64,000 nt of DNA from Falsiroseomonas sp041690465 (lineage in GTDB: Bacteria; Pseudomonadota; Alphaproteobacteria; Acetobacterales; Acetobacteraceae). Shown here piece by piece: positions 17,268 to 26,645 of this stretch (position 1 is its first letter; each line of letters opens with the position of its first letter). The stretch spans positions 248,001-312,000 of the forward strand of contig NZ_JAWLHG010000001.1 of the NCBI RefSeq assembly GCF_041690465.1. The letters are read 5' to 3'. The notes beneath the pieces are model-generated. The model searched no databases. It was not told the origin of the DNA and was given only the letters and a program-made list of their open reading frames with translations. The translations under genes and the position numbers were made by a program.

Positions 17268-20012
17268 GTGACAGACGGCCCCGCATCCGCCCCGCGCGAC
17301 TGGATCCCGCTTGCCGAAGGCGACCGCATCCCGCGCGCCGAAGGCGCGACCCCCGCGCTCGCCCAATGGTTCGCCGCCAAGGCCGCGCATCCGGACGCGC
17401 TGCTGTTCTTCCGCATGGGCGACTTCTTCGAGCTGTTCTTCGCCGACGCCGAGGACGCCTCGACGATCCTCGACATCGCCGTCAGCCATCGCGGCGAGCA
17501 TCGCGGCCAGCCGGTGCCGATGGCCGGCGTGCCGGCCCATGCCGTGGATGCCTACCTCGCCCGCCTGATCCGCGCCGGCCGCCGTGTCGCGATCTGCGAC
17601 CAGATGGAGACGCCGGAGGAGGCCAAGCGCCGCAAGGCGCCCACCATCCGCCGCGAGGTCGTCCGCGTCGTCACGCCCGCGACGGTCACCGAGGACGGGT
17701 TGCTGGAAGCCGGACGCCAGGCCTGGCTGCTTGCGCTCGCCGAGACAGGCGAGGGCCTCGGCGCCGCCTGGCTCGACATCTCCACCGGCGCCTTCGCCAC
17801 CGCCGCCCTGCCGCGCGCGGAACTCGGCGCGTTGCTCGCCCGGCTGGAACCGGCCGAGGCGGTGGTCGCGCCCGAACTCGCCGAGGATCCCGAACTCGCG
17901 CACCGGCTCGCCGGCCGCATCGCGCCGCGCCTGGTGCCGCGCGACCCCGCGCGCACGCTGCACGAGGCCTATGGCGTCGTCACCCTGGACGGCTTCGGCC
18001 GCTTCGCCGAGCCCGAGCTTGCCGCCGCCGCCCTGGCGCTCTCCTATGTGCGGGAGACGCAGGCCGGCGCCCTGCCGCGGCTCGACCCGCCGCGCCCGCA
18101 GTCGGATGCCGCCGGCGTACTGGCGCTGGATGCCGCCACCCGCCGCAGCCTGGAAATTCTCCGGGATCAGCGCGGCGGGTCGGAGGCTACGCTTCTCGCT
18201 GCGGTGGACCGCACGCTGACCGCGGCCGGCGCGCGCGAGCTGGCCTCGCGCCTCGCCGCGCCGCTGGCGGATGCGGAGCAGATCGCCGCGCGGCACGATG
18301 CGGTCGCCTTCCTGCTCGGCGATGCGGAGACGCGGCAGGCGATCCGTGCGGCGCTGAAGGGTGCGCCCGACATGGCGCGCGCGCTCGCCCGTTTGGCGCT
18401 GGACCGCTTCGCCCCGCGCGACCTTGGCGCGCTGCGGGTGGGCCTCGACCTCGCGGCGCAGATCGTCGCCGCGCTGGAAGCGCCGGCGCTGCCGATCCCG
18501 CCGCTGGTGCGCGAAGCCGCCACGGCGCTGCGGCTCGACCCCGCCCTCGCCGCCGAGCTGGCGCGCGCGCTGGCGGAGAAGCTGCCGGCGCGGCTCGACG
18601 ATGGCGGCATCATCGCCCCCGGCTACGACGGCGAGCTGGATGCCCTGCGGCGCCTGCGCGATGGCGGGCGGGAGGCGATCGCGGCCTTGCAGTTGGATCT
18701 CGCCCAGGCCTGGGGCGTGGCCAGCCTGAAGATCCGACACCACCAGCAATTCGGCTTCCTGGCCGAGGTGCCCACCGCAGCCGGCGAGAAGCTTCTCCGG
18801 GATCCGCCATCCGGAGCCACCGGGCAGCTTGCGGCCATCCATCGCCAGACCATGGCGAACGCCGTACGCTTCACCTGCGCCGCGCTGGCGGAGCTCGACC
18901 GCAAGGTGGCCGAGGCCGGCCAGCACGCCGCCGCCCGCGAACGCGCCTGCGTCGCGCATCTGCGCCGGATGCTGCTCGACGCCGGCGCACCCGTCGCCGA
19001 GGCGGCGCGGGCGATGGCGGAGCTCGACGTCCACGCCGCCGCCGCCACGCTCGCCACCGAGGGCGGCTGGTGCCGCCCGGAGATCACCGAGCGCGCCGAG
19101 TTCCGCGTCGTCGCCGGCCGCCACCCGGTGGTGGAGGCGGCACTCCGCAAGGCTCGCGGCCCGGCCTTCGTGCCCAACGATTGCGACCTCTCCCCCGGCC
19201 GCCGGCTGTGCCTGCTGACGGGCCCGAACATGGCCGGCAAGTCCACCTGGCTGCGCCAGAACGCGCTGCTGGTCGTCCTCGCCCAGGCCGGCCTCTTCGT
19301 GCCGGCGGCCGAGGCGCGGCTCGGCCTGGTGGACCGGCTGTTCAGCCGGGTCGGCGGCGGCGACGACATCGCCGGCGGCCGCTCCACCTTCATGGTCGAG
19401 ATGGCCGAGACCGCCGCCATCCTCAACGGCGCCACCGCGCGATCGCTGGTGGTTCTCGACGAGGTCGGCCGCGGCACCGCCACCTGGGACGGGCTCGCCA
19501 TCGCCTGGGCGGTGCTGGAGGCGCTGCACGACCGCATCCGCTGCCGCGCCATCTTCGCGACGCACTTCCACGAGCTCACTCAGCTCGCCGGCCGCCTGCC
19601 CGAACTCCGCCTCGCCCAGATGAAGGTGCGCGACTGGCGCGGCGAGGTGGTGTTCCAGCACCTGGTGGGCGACGGCGCGGCCGAGCGCTCCTGGGGCGTG
19701 CATGTCGCCCGGCTCGCCGGCGTGCCGCGCCCGGTGCTGGCGCGCGCCGCACAGGTGCTCTCGGCGCTGGAGGCGCGCGCCCGCGCGGGCGGGCCGGATG
19801 CGCTGGCGGAGGAACTGCCGTTGTTCGCTACGCCCGGCCAGCCGCCGGCCCCCACCTCTGCCCTGCACGCGGCGGTGGCGGAGCTGGACCCCGATGCCCT
19901 TTCACCGCGAGAGGCGCAGGAAGCGCTTTACCGGCTGAAGTCACTGTCAACATCAGATACCGCAGCGCAACACGACGAGACTGTTGCCGCGGCGCGCAAG
20001 TCGTTATCGTGA
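17268..20012 (+). CDS. mutS: DNA mismatch repair protein MutS
   Basis: A 914-residue mismatch-recognition ATPase. The N-terminal domain has MGDFFELFF, whose F-x-E inserts at the mismatch. The C-terminal ATPase shows LTGPNMAGKST (Walker A, about residue 650), GGDDIAGGRSTFMVEM and VVLDEVGRGTATWDGLA (Walker B), followed by the ATHFHEL switch. It works with MutL, which is not in the window. The start codon is GTG. It is followed immediately by glnD, an arrangement I know from other Alphaproteobacteria. Confidence 0.97.
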   Translation: MTDGPASAPRDWIPLAEGDRIPRAEGATPALAQWFAAKAAHPDALLFFRMGDFFELFFADAEDASTILDIAVSHRGEHRGQPVPMAGVPAHAVDAYLARLIRAGRRVAICDQMETPEEAKRRKAPTIRREVVRVVTPATVTEDGLLEAGRQAWLLALAETGEGLGAAWLDISTGAFATAALPRAELGALLARLEPAEAVVAPELAEDPELAHRLAGRIAPRLVPRDPARTLHEAYGVVTLDGFGRFAEPELAAAALALSYVRETQAGALPRLDPPRPQSDAAGVLALDAATRRSLEILRDQRGGSEATLLAAVDRTLTAAGARELASRLAAPLADAEQIAARHDAVAFLLGDAETRQAIRAALKGAPDMARALARLALDRFAPRDLGALRVGLDLAAQIVAALEAPALPIPPLVREAATALRLDPALAAELARALAEKLPARLDDGGIIAPGYDGELDALRRLRDGGREAIAALQLDLAQAWGVASLKIRHHQQFGFLAEVPTAAGEKLLRDPPSGATGQLAAIHRQTMANAVRFTCAALAELDRKVAEAGQHAAARERACVAHLRRMLLDAGAPVAEAARAMAELDVHAAAATLATEGGWCRPEITERAEFRVVAGRHPVVEAALRKARGPAFVPNDCDLSPGRRLCLLTGPNMAGKSTWLRQNALLVVLAQAGLFVPAAEARLGLVDRLFSRVGGGDDIAGGRSTFMVEMAETAAILNGATARSLVVLDEVGRGTATWDGLAIAWAVLEALHDRIRCRAIFATHFHELTQLAGRLPELRLAQMKVRDWRGEVVFQHLVGDGAAERSWGVHVARLAGVPRPVLARAAQVLSALEARARAGGPDALAEELPLFATPGQPPAPTSALHAAVAELDPDALSPREAQEALYRLKSLSTSDTAAQHDETVAAARKSLS

Positions 20013-22810
20013 CATCGATGCCGATGTTCCTCGCGCACGCGCCCGACGCGGCCGGCTCACCCTCGGGGGAGACGCCGGAAGTCCTGCCCGACCTGATCGC
20101 CGCGCTGCTCGATGGCGAACGCCCGGTCGCGCGTGAGGAGGCGCTCGCCCAACTCCGCCGCCAGCTCGGTCGCATCCAGGGCAAGGTCCAGCGCGCCTTC
20201 GAGGCCCATGAGCTTTCCGGCCTCGCCGCCGCACGATGGCTCGCCGCGCTGACGGATGGCTTGGTCGGCGCGATCCACGGCTACACCATGGCCGTGGTTC
20301 CGCCGGGCCCGGGTGATGCGAAGACCGAGCCGCCCTTCGCCCTGATCGCCACCGGCGGTTATGGCCGCGGCGTGCTGGCGCCCTATTCCGACATCGACCT
20401 GCTGTTCCTCTCCGATGCGCCGCTCGGTCCGCAGGGGCGCCGCGCCGTGGAGTTCCTGCTCTACCTGCTCTGGGATCTCGGCCTGAAGGTCGGCCACGCC
20501 ACCCGCACGGTGGACGAATGCATCGAGGATGCGAAGGGCGACGTCACCATCCAGACGGCGCTGATCGACGCCCGCTGGATCGCCGGCGAGCGCCCGGTGT
20601 TCGAGCGCTTCGATGCCGCCTTCGCCGCCTTCCGCAAGCAGTCCGGACTGGCCGCCTTCCTCGCCGCCAAGCGCGCCGAACGCGCCGCGCGCCACGCCCG
20701 CTACGGCGAGAGCCCCTTCCTGGTGGAGCCGCATGTCAAGGAGGGCCGTGGCGGGCTGCGCGACCTGCAGACGCTCTACTGGCTGGCGCGCCATGCCTTC
20801 GGCGTGCAGCGCATGCCCGAACTCGTCGGCCCCGCCAGCCCCGGCGGCGGCCTGCTGACGCCGCAGGAGGCGCGCGCCATTCGCCGCGCCTGGAACTTCC
20901 TCTGGACCGTCCGCTTCCACCTTCACTACGTCACCGGCCGCGCCGAGGAACGCCTCACCTTCGACCTCCAGCCGGTGGTCGGCGCCCGCATGGGCTACAC
21001 CCGCCACGGCGTGCAGGACGGTGTCGAGCGGTTCATGAAGCACCTGTTCCTGACGGCGCGCGACGTGGTGCGCCTCACCCGCCTGCTGGAGCCCGCACTC
21101 GAACGCGCCGCCCTCGGCCCGCCGGCGGTGCTGCCCGCGGGGGATGCGGCACTCGCCCAGGCCGGCGTCGCGCTGGCCGATGGCAAGGTGCTGATCGCGC
21201 CCGACCGCAACGTCGCCGAGGATCCCGCGGTGATGCTGCGCCTGGTGCGCGCCGCCCGCGACCGGGGCCTCGAGATCCATCCGCTGGCGCATCGCGCGCT
21301 GGTGCGCAATGCGCGCTACGCGGTGAAGCTGCGCGACGACAAGGCGGCCAACGCGCTGTTCATCGATATCCTTTCCGGTCGCGATTCCGCGCGGTGGATG
21401 CGCACGTTGAACGAGGTCGGCTTCCTCTCCCGCTTCATCCCGGAGTGGGCGCGCATCGTCGGACTGATGCAGTTCGACACCTATCACGTCTTCACCGTCG
21501 AGGAGCACACGATCGAGGCGATCGGCGTGCTCGGCCAGCTGGAGCGCGGCGAGCTGGCGGAGGTCGCGCCCGTTGCCTCGGAGCTGGTGGGCCAGGTGCA
21601 GTCGCGCCGTGCGCTCTACGTCGCGGTGCTGCTGCACGACATTGCAAAGGGCCGCGGCGGCGACCATTCGGAGCTGGGTGCGGAAATCGCGCTCGATCTC
21701 TGTCCGCGCTTCGGCCTGACGCCGGAGGAGACCGAGACCGTCTCCTGGCTGGTTCTGAACCACCTGCTGGTCAGCCAGACCGCCTTCAAGCGCGACATCG
21801 ACGACCCCAAGACGATCCTCGACATCGCCGAGACGGTGCAATCGCCCGAACGCCTGCGCCTGCTGCTGGTCCTCACGGTCGCCGACATGCGCGCCGTTGG
21901 ACCCAAGGTGTGGAATGGCTGGAAGGCGACGCTGCTGCGCGAGCTCTACTGGCGCGTCGCCGAGGTGCTGGCCGGCGGGCTCTCCGTGCCGGAGCGCGAC
22001 ACCCGCGTGGCGCGCGCCCGCGCCGCCGCCGCCGCGATGCTCTCCGACCGGCCGAAGGAGGAGGTGGATCACTTCCTCGCCCTCGGCTACCCCGGCTACT
22101 GGCTCTCCTTCGACCCCGAGACGCATGCGCGCCACGCCCACATGATCCACGAGGCGGAGAGCGAGGGCGCGCCGCTGACGGTGCGCACGCGGGTGATCGA
22201 GGCGCGCGCGGTGACCGAGGTGACGGTCTATTGCGCCGACCATCCCGGCCTGTTCAGCAAGATCGCCGGCGCGCTGGCGGTGGCCGGTGCCTCCATCGTG
22301 GATGCGCGCATCCACACCATGACCAACGGCATGGCGCTCGACACCTTCTGGGTGCAGGACGCCGCCGGCGGCGTGTTCGACGCGCCGCACCGGCTGGCTC
22401 GGCTGGCGGTGCTGATCGAGCAGTCGCTGTCCGGCCGCCTCCGGCTGGACGCCGAGATCGGCAAGCTGCGCCGCGAGCCGGCCCGGTTGCGCGCCGTGCA
22501 GATCCCGCCGCGCGTGGTGATCGACAACCACGCCTCCAACTCGCACACGGTGATCGAGGTGAACGGCCGCGACCGCCCGGGCCTGCTGCACGACGTGACG
22601 GCGGCGATCAGCGAGCAGGGGCTGCAGATCGGCTCGGCGCACATCACGACCTACGGGGTGCGCGCGGTGGACGTGTTCTACGTCAAGGACGTGTTCGGCC
22701 TGAAGGTCGAGAACGAGCGCAAGCTCGCGACGCTGCGCAAGGCGCTGGTGGCGGCACTTGGCGGCGCCGAGGCGCCGTCCGCGGAGGAGGCGGCGCTCCG
22801 CGCCGTGTGA
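20009..22810 (+). CDS. glnD: Bifunctional PII uridylyltransferase/uridylyl-removing enzyme
   Basis: A 933-residue nitrogen sensor that uridylylates or de-uridylylates PII according to glutamine level. The nucleotidyltransferase site is GGYGRGVLAPYSDIDLLFL (about residue 115-135). The HD hydrolase is LLHDIAKGRGGDHSELG (His543-Asp544). Two C-terminal ACT domains begin near 736 (EVTVYCADHPGLFSKIAGAL) and 848 (VIEVNGRDRPGLLHDVTAAI). The GTG at 20009 overlaps the mutS stop (GTGA); ATG 20018 or 20024 are alternatives. It is co-translated with mutS. Confidence 0.96.
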   Translation: MTSMPMFLAHAPDAAGSPSGETPEVLPDLIAALLDGERPVAREEALAQLRRQLGRIQGKVQRAFEAHELSGLAAARWLAALTDGLVGAIHGYTMAVVPPGPGDAKTEPPFALIATGGYGRGVLAPYSDIDLLFLSDAPLGPQGRRAVEFLLYLLWDLGLKVGHATRTVDECIEDAKGDVTIQTALIDARWIAGERPVFERFDAAFAAFRKQSGLAAFLAAKRAERAARHARYGESPFLVEPHVKEGRGGLRDLQTLYWLARHAFGVQRMPELVGPASPGGGLLTPQEARAIRRAWNFLWTVRFHLHYVTGRAEERLTFDLQPVVGARMGYTRHGVQDGVERFMKHLFLTARDVVRLTRLLEPALERAALGPPAVLPAGDAALAQAGVALADGKVLIAPDRNVAEDPAVMLRLVRAARDRGLEIHPLAHRALVRNARYAVKLRDDKAANALFIDILSGRDSARWMRTLNEVGFLSRFIPEWARIVGLMQFDTYHVFTVEEHTIEAIGVLGQLERGELAEVAPVASELVGQVQSRRALYVAVLLHDIAKGRGGDHSELGAEIALDLCPRFGLTPEETETVSWLVLNHLLVSQTAFKRDIDDPKTILDIAETVQSPERLRLLLVLTVADMRAVGPKVWNGWKATLLRELYWRVAEVLAGGLSVPERDTRVARARAAAAAMLSDRPKEEVDHFLALGYPGYWLSFDPETHARHAHMIHEAESEGAPLTVRTRVIEARAVTEVTVYCADHPGLFSKIAGALAVAGASIVDARIHTMTNGMALDTFWVQDAAGGVFDAPHRLARLAVLIEQSLSGRLRLDAEIGKLRREPARLRAVQIPPRVVIDNHASNSHTVIEVNGRDRPGLLHDVTAAISEQGLQIGSAHITTYGVRAVDVFYVKDVFGLKVENERKLATLRKALVAALGGAEAPSAEEAALRAV

Positions 22811-22858
22811 ACGCCGGCTATCCGCGCGCGTTGGTCCCGCGTGACGGAGGACCGACGC

Positions 22859-23179
22859 ATGGCGCAGGACGAGAAGGGCCGCAAGGGCGGCGCATCCACC
22901 GGAAGCGAGGCGAAGACAGCGCGGCCGACCAGCGTCGGGCCCCATCATGTCCGGGACAAGCAGGAGGATCCGGGCAATCCCGGCATCCGGCCCGAGGAGG
23001 GCTATGGCGCCGAGATCGCGCGCAACGACGAGGCGGCGCGGCAAGGCCCGGGCGGCGGCCCCATCGCGCCGTCACCCAAGACCGAGACTGCGGACGAGTC
23101 TGGCGGCACGGAGGAGATGCTGCGCAAGGCGGGCGCGCCGCGCAGCACGCCGCCACTGACCGGCACGACGAAGGAGTAG
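22859..23179 (+). CDS. Small disordered hydrophilic protein, 106 aa
   Basis: Rich in Gly, Pro, Glu, Lys, Arg, Ser and Thr, with almost no large hydrophobic residues, no cysteine and no signal peptide. It is very probably intrinsically disordered. I recognise no family. A good Shine-Dalgarno (GGAGGA, seven bases before the ATG) and correct codon use support translation. It resembles in style the 73-residue protein at 30149, suggesting hydrophilin-like stress proteins, but this is inference from composition alone. Confidence 0.6.
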   Translation: MAQDEKGRKGGASTGSEAKTARPTSVGPHHVRDKQEDPGNPGIRPEEGYGAEIARNDEAARQGPGGGPIAPSPKTETADESGGTEEMLRKAGAPRSTPPLTGTTKE

Positions 23180-23185
23180 CTTCGC

Positions 23186-23692
23186 CTACCTCTCGCGGAA
23201 CGAAAGCGACATCATGGTGACGGCGGGGTCGAGGCAGTCCCGCATCTCGCGCGGAAACTCCATCCACAGCGTGGCGACGGTGCCGTCCCGCGCCAGCAGG
23301 GTGCGCCGGTAGAAGATGCGGCCGACCATGTAGCCGCTGATGACGAACCAGTTGTCGCGGATGCGGCGATAGGTGATCTCGCCGCCCGCGTTCTCCACCA
23401 CGTCGCCTTCCGCCTCGCGCAGCAGCGCGCGAAGGGTGCGTCCCTCAAGGTTCGGCGCGGCGTTGACGACTGCCGTGGCGCGGCGGTCCTCCGTCCAGAA
23501 GCGCGCGCTGTCACCCTCGGCCGGCACGCTCTGCGGATCGAGGCGGAAGACCGAGGGATAGTCGAAGCCGAAGCGCGCATTGCGGTAGCTTCGGCGTTCC
23601 CAGTCCTCGGGGGCCGCGCATCCGGCGGCGAGCGCCGACGACACACCGGGCAAGATGAAGACGGCCAGCGCACCGGCTCGGACCAGATGCAT
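23186..23692 (-). CDS. Secreted hypothetical protein, 168 aa
   Basis: An N-terminal signal peptide (MHLVRAGALAVFILPGVSSALAAG) with a probable cleavage after ALA. The mature part begins with CAAPEDWERRSYRNARFGFDYPSVF; the phrase RFGFDYPS is common in periplasmic proteins of unknown function in this group. Charged beta-strand-like segments follow (GEITYRRIRDNWFVISGYM). The start at 23692 is chosen for the signal peptide; the frame is open further upstream. It is convergent with the disordered-protein gene (6-base gap) and divergent from the NYN gene. Confidence 0.6.
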   Translation of the reverse strand: MHLVRAGALAVFILPGVSSALAAGCAAPEDWERRSYRNARFGFDYPSVFRLDPQSVPAEGDSARFWTEDRRATAVVNAAPNLEGRTLRALLREAEGDVVENAGGEITYRRIRDNWFVISGYMVGRIFYRRTLLARDGTVATLWMEFPREMRDCLDPAVTMMSLSFRER

Positions 23693-23872
23693 CGCGTGGC
23701 TCCGACAGTTGGTTGGCAGCCCCGCACAACGCAACGCAGCTGGGTTGGGCACGCGACTTTCCGCACTGCGAACAGCCACCGGGCGGTGCGGAGCCGTTCC
23801 GTTGCGCCGCGTGCTCGACTAGACTTGCTGCGCGGCGCGCAATCGGCCGCGCCGGGATCGGGGACGAACCGC

Positions 23873-24655
23873 GTGACAGACGAAGCTCCAGCCTCCGCCC
23901 GGCTCGCCATCCTGATCGACGCCGACAACGCGCAGCCCTCGGCGGTGGAGGGCGTCCTCGCCGAGGTCGCGCGCTACGGCATCGCCTTCATCCGCCGCGC
24001 CTATGGCGACTGGACGACGCCGAATCTCGGCGGCTGGAAATCGGCGCTTCTGGACCATTCCATCCAGCCCATGCAGCAGTTTCGCTACACCGTCGGCAAG
24101 AACGCGACGGACAGCGCGATGATCATCGACGCGATGGACCTGCTGCACTCGAAGCGCCTCGACGGCTTCTGCCTAGTGTCGAGCGACAGCGACTTCACCG
24201 GCCTCGCGCGGCGCATCCGGGAGGAAGGGCAGTTGGTCGTCGGCTTCGGCGAGAAGAAGACCCCGCGCCCCTTCGTCGCCGCCTGCGACCGCTTCGTCTA
24301 TACGGAGCTTCTGGTCCGCAAGCCGGCGCAGGCCGAGGCGCCGCGCGAGAAGACGGCCAAGCGCCTGACGGACGATGCACATCTCGTGGATCTACTCACC
24401 GCCGCAGTGGATGCTGCGTCCGACGAAACCGGCTGGGCCCGGCTCGGCACTGTGGGCAGCAAGGTCGCGCAGCAGGCGCCGGAATTCGATTCCCGCTCCT
24501 GGGGCTTCGCCAAGCTCAGCGGCCTGATCGGGGCCATGCCGATCTTCGAAGTCGAGGAGCGCCGCAACGCCGACGGCACCTCCCGCACGCCCTATGTCCG
24601 GCGCAGGCCGCAGGCCGCCGGAACGAAGGGCGTGAAGGGCGCGGGCCGCGCCTGA
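23873..24655 (+). CDS. NYN-domain (PIN-like) protein with LOTUS/OST-HTH domain
   Basis: A 260-residue LabA/DUF88-type protein. The NYN nuclease-like domain shows its acidic residues in LAILIDADNAQ, VGKNATDSAMIIDAMDLLHS and CLVSSDSDF. The C-terminal ~85 residues (LVDLLTAAVDAASDETGWARLG...SWGFAKLSGLI...FEVEER) fit a LOTUS/OST-HTH RNA-binding domain. An RNA-cleaving or RNA-processing role is inferred from the domains. The start is GTG 23873; the product begins MTDEAPASARLAIL. It is convergent with hrcA with a 6-base gap. Confidence 0.88.
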   Translation: MTDEAPASARLAILIDADNAQPSAVEGVLAEVARYGIAFIRRAYGDWTTPNLGGWKSALLDHSIQPMQQFRYTVGKNATDSAMIIDAMDLLHSKRLDGFCLVSSDSDFTGLARRIREEGQLVVGFGEKKTPRPFVAACDRFVYTELLVRKPAQAEAPREKTAKRLTDDAHLVDLLTAAVDAASDETGWARLGTVGSKVAQQAPEFDSRSWGFAKLSGLIGAMPIFEVEERRNADGTSRTPYVRRRPQAAGTKGVKGAGRA

Positions 24656-24661
24656 TGCCGA

Positions 24662-25798
24662 CTACCCCAGCAACCGCCCGATGACGCGGGCGGTGTAGTC
24701 CACCACCGGCACGATCTTCCCGTAGTTGATCCGCGTCGGCCCCACCACGCCGATCGCACCCACGATCCGCTGGTCCTGGGCGTTGCGGAAGGGCGCGACG
24801 ACCATGGAGAGGCCCGCGCTGTCGAACAGGCCGCTCTCGGCGCCGATGAAGATCTGCACGCCCTCGCCGCGCTGCGCGAGGTCAAGCAGGCGCAGCATCG
24901 TCTCCTGCGTCTCCAGCCGGTCGAACAGCGACTGGATCTCCTGCACGCGGTGCAGCTGGTCCAGGTTCTGCAACAGCTTCGCCTGGCCGCGCAGGATCAG
25001 CGTGCCGCCGACACCGCCGGACCAGGTGGCCAGCCCCGCCTCGATCACCTGCTGCGTCAACTCGTCCAGCGCGGTCTTGTGCGCGGCGATCTCGGCCTGC
25101 ACGGCGCCCCGCGCCTCGTCCAGCGTGCGGCCGGACAGGCGGGCGTTGAGGTAGTTGCTCGCCTGCACCAGCGCGGAGGGCGGCAGGCCGGGCGGCACCT
25201 CGATGACGCGGTTCTCCACCTGGCCATCGGCGGTCACCAGCACCACCAGCGCGCGGCCGGGGCCGAGGGCGACGAATTCGATGTGCCGCAGCGGCGCCTC
25301 GCTCTTCGGCGCCACCACCAGCCCGGCGGCGCCCGCCAGGCCCGAAAGCATCTGGCCCGCCTCGGCCAGCGTGTCCTGCAGGGAACGGCCGCCGGCGGCG
25401 CAGCGGGCGGCGATGGCGTCGCGCTCCTCCTCCGGCAGGGCGCCGAATTGCAGCAGGCCGTCCACGAACAGGCGCAGGCCCCGCTCGGTCGGCAGGCGGC
25501 CGGCGGAGGTGTGCGGCGCGAACAGCAGCCCGGCATCCTCGAGGTCGGCCATCACGTTGCGGATGGTCGCCGGCGAGAGCGCCTGCGGCAGGCGGCGGGA
25601 GAGCGTGCGGCTGCCCACCGGCTCGCCGGTCGCGACGTACAGCTCCACCAGCTCGCGCAGGATCGCGGCGCTGCGATCATCGATGCCGGGCGGCAGGGCA
25701 GTACCACCCCCTGGGCCACCCCCGAGCGGCAGGGCGGCGGCGGAAAGACTCACGGCCGCTACCCTGGTGGGGCGCGGCGGCCGGTGCATCGGACCCAT
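24662..25798 (-). CDS. hrcA: Heat-inducible transcription repressor HrcA
   Basis: A 378-residue repressor of class I heat-shock genes (groESL, dnaK). The winged-helix DNA-binding domain near residues 38-105 includes ATGEPVGSRTLSRR and SPATIRNVMADLEDAGLL, then PHTSAGRLPTERGLR. The rest is the GAF-like dimerisation domain ending VGPTRINYGKIVPVVDY. A Gly/Ala-rich extension of ~35 residues precedes the domain, so the true start may be the ATG at 25789 or later. grpE, which often follows hrcA, is absent, and I see no CIRCE element in the 118-base gap upstream. Confidence 0.94.
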   Translation of the reverse strand: MGPMHRPPRPTRVAAVSLSAAALPLGGGPGGGTALPPGIDDRSAAILRELVELYVATGEPVGSRTLSRRLPQALSPATIRNVMADLEDAGLLFAPHTSAGRLPTERGLRLFVDGLLQFGALPEEERDAIAARCAAGGRSLQDTLAEAGQMLSGLAGAAGLVVAPKSEAPLRHIEFVALGPGRALVVLVTADGQVENRVIEVPPGLPPSALVQASNYLNARLSGRTLDEARGAVQAEIAAHKTALDELTQQVIEAGLATWSGGVGGTLILRGQAKLLQNLDQLHRVQEIQSLFDRLETQETMLRLLDLAQRGEGVQIFIGAESGLFDSAGLSMVVAPFRNAQDQRIVGAIGVVGPTRINYGKIVPVVDYTARVIGRLLG

Positions 25799-25916
25799 GG
25801 TCGTGTGTCCCGGACGTCTTGCTTGGAGTGGAACAGTAGGGAAACGGCGGCATCCCGGTCAACCTCGCGCATCGCTGCTGGACGACAGGAACGCGGCACC
25901 GCAGGGTGCGCGAGCC

Positions 25917-26564
25917 ATGCGCCGCCTCCTGCTCCTCGCCCTGCTGATCCTCGCGGCGCCAGTGGCGGCCAAGGCCCGGGCGGAGACGCCGGCCGATCCC
26001 TGGACGGCCTGTACGCGCGCAATCGCCACCGCAGAGCGCGGCGCCGGCATCCCCGAAGGCCTGCTGCTGGCGATCGCACGCGTCGAAAGCGGGCGGCCCG
26101 CCCCGCGGGGCGGCGTCGCACCCTGGCCGTTCGCGATCAACGCCGACGGCTCTGGCCGCTTCCCGGAAAGCAGGGCCGCCGCCGTCGCCGAGGTGGAAGC
26201 GCTGCGGGCGCGGGGCATCCGCTCGATGGATGTCGGCTGCATGCAGGTGAACCTGTTCCATCATCCGGACGCCTTCCCGGACCTCGGCGCCGCCTTCGAT
26301 CCCGCGCGCAACGTCGCCTATGCCGTGCGCTTCCTGCGGGAGCTGCGCGCACGCACGGGCAACTGGGCCGAGGCGATCGCGCAGTATCATTCGACCGAGC
26401 CGGGCAGGGGGCTTGCCTACCATTCGCGGGTGCGGGTGGCGCTGGTGGCCTCCGGCACGCTGCTCTCGGCGCCGGCCGGGCTGCGCGGGCTCTGCGCGCC
26501 GGGGCGGCGGCCCTCGGTGCTGGTGGCGCCGAACGGCAGGCCACGGGTGGTCTGCCGCGCCTGA
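25917..26564 (+). CDS. Lytic transglycosylase-like protein (SLT fold)
   Basis: A 215-residue exported protein. The signal peptide MRRLLLLALLILAAPVAAKARA precedes an SLT-like goose-lysozyme domain. LLLAIARVESGR carries the catalytic Glu57, GCMQVNLFHHPDAF is the usual second motif, and AIAQYHSTEPGRGLAYHSRV the third. It would cleave peptidoglycan glycan strands in the periplasm. A conserved cysteine pair may stabilise the fold. It is divergent from hrcA and 81 bases ahead of rph. Confidence 0.85.
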   Translation: MRRLLLLALLILAAPVAAKARAETPADPWTACTRAIATAERGAGIPEGLLLAIARVESGRPAPRGGVAPWPFAINADGSGRFPESRAAAVAEVEALRARGIRSMDVGCMQVNLFHHPDAFPDLGAAFDPARNVAYAVRFLRELRARTGNWAEAIAQYHSTEPGRGLAYHSRVRVALVASGTLLSAPAGLRGLCAPGRRPSVLVAPNGRPRVVCRA

Positions 26565-26645
26565 CGCAATGATAGCCGACGAAGTGGATCGCGGCGCCCC
26601 CAAGCCGACGCTGGACGCCGCCCCGCGCGGGGGGTACGGGGCGCC

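Noticed and set aside
17366..22810. A continuous open frame of over 1,800 codons across mutS and glnD
   Set aside because: It is out of frame with mutS for the first half and becomes glnD only after 20009. High GC removes stop codons in shadow frames; the mutS frame has all family motifs.
20057..23044. A 995-codon minus-strand frame opposite glnD
   Set aside because: Arg/Gly/Ala/His-rich shadow translation of a well-supported gene; no domain visible.
25799..25916. Search for a CIRCE element (TTAGCACTC-N9-GAGTGCTAA) upstream of hrcA
   Set aside because: Nothing resembling the inverted repeat is present in the gap.
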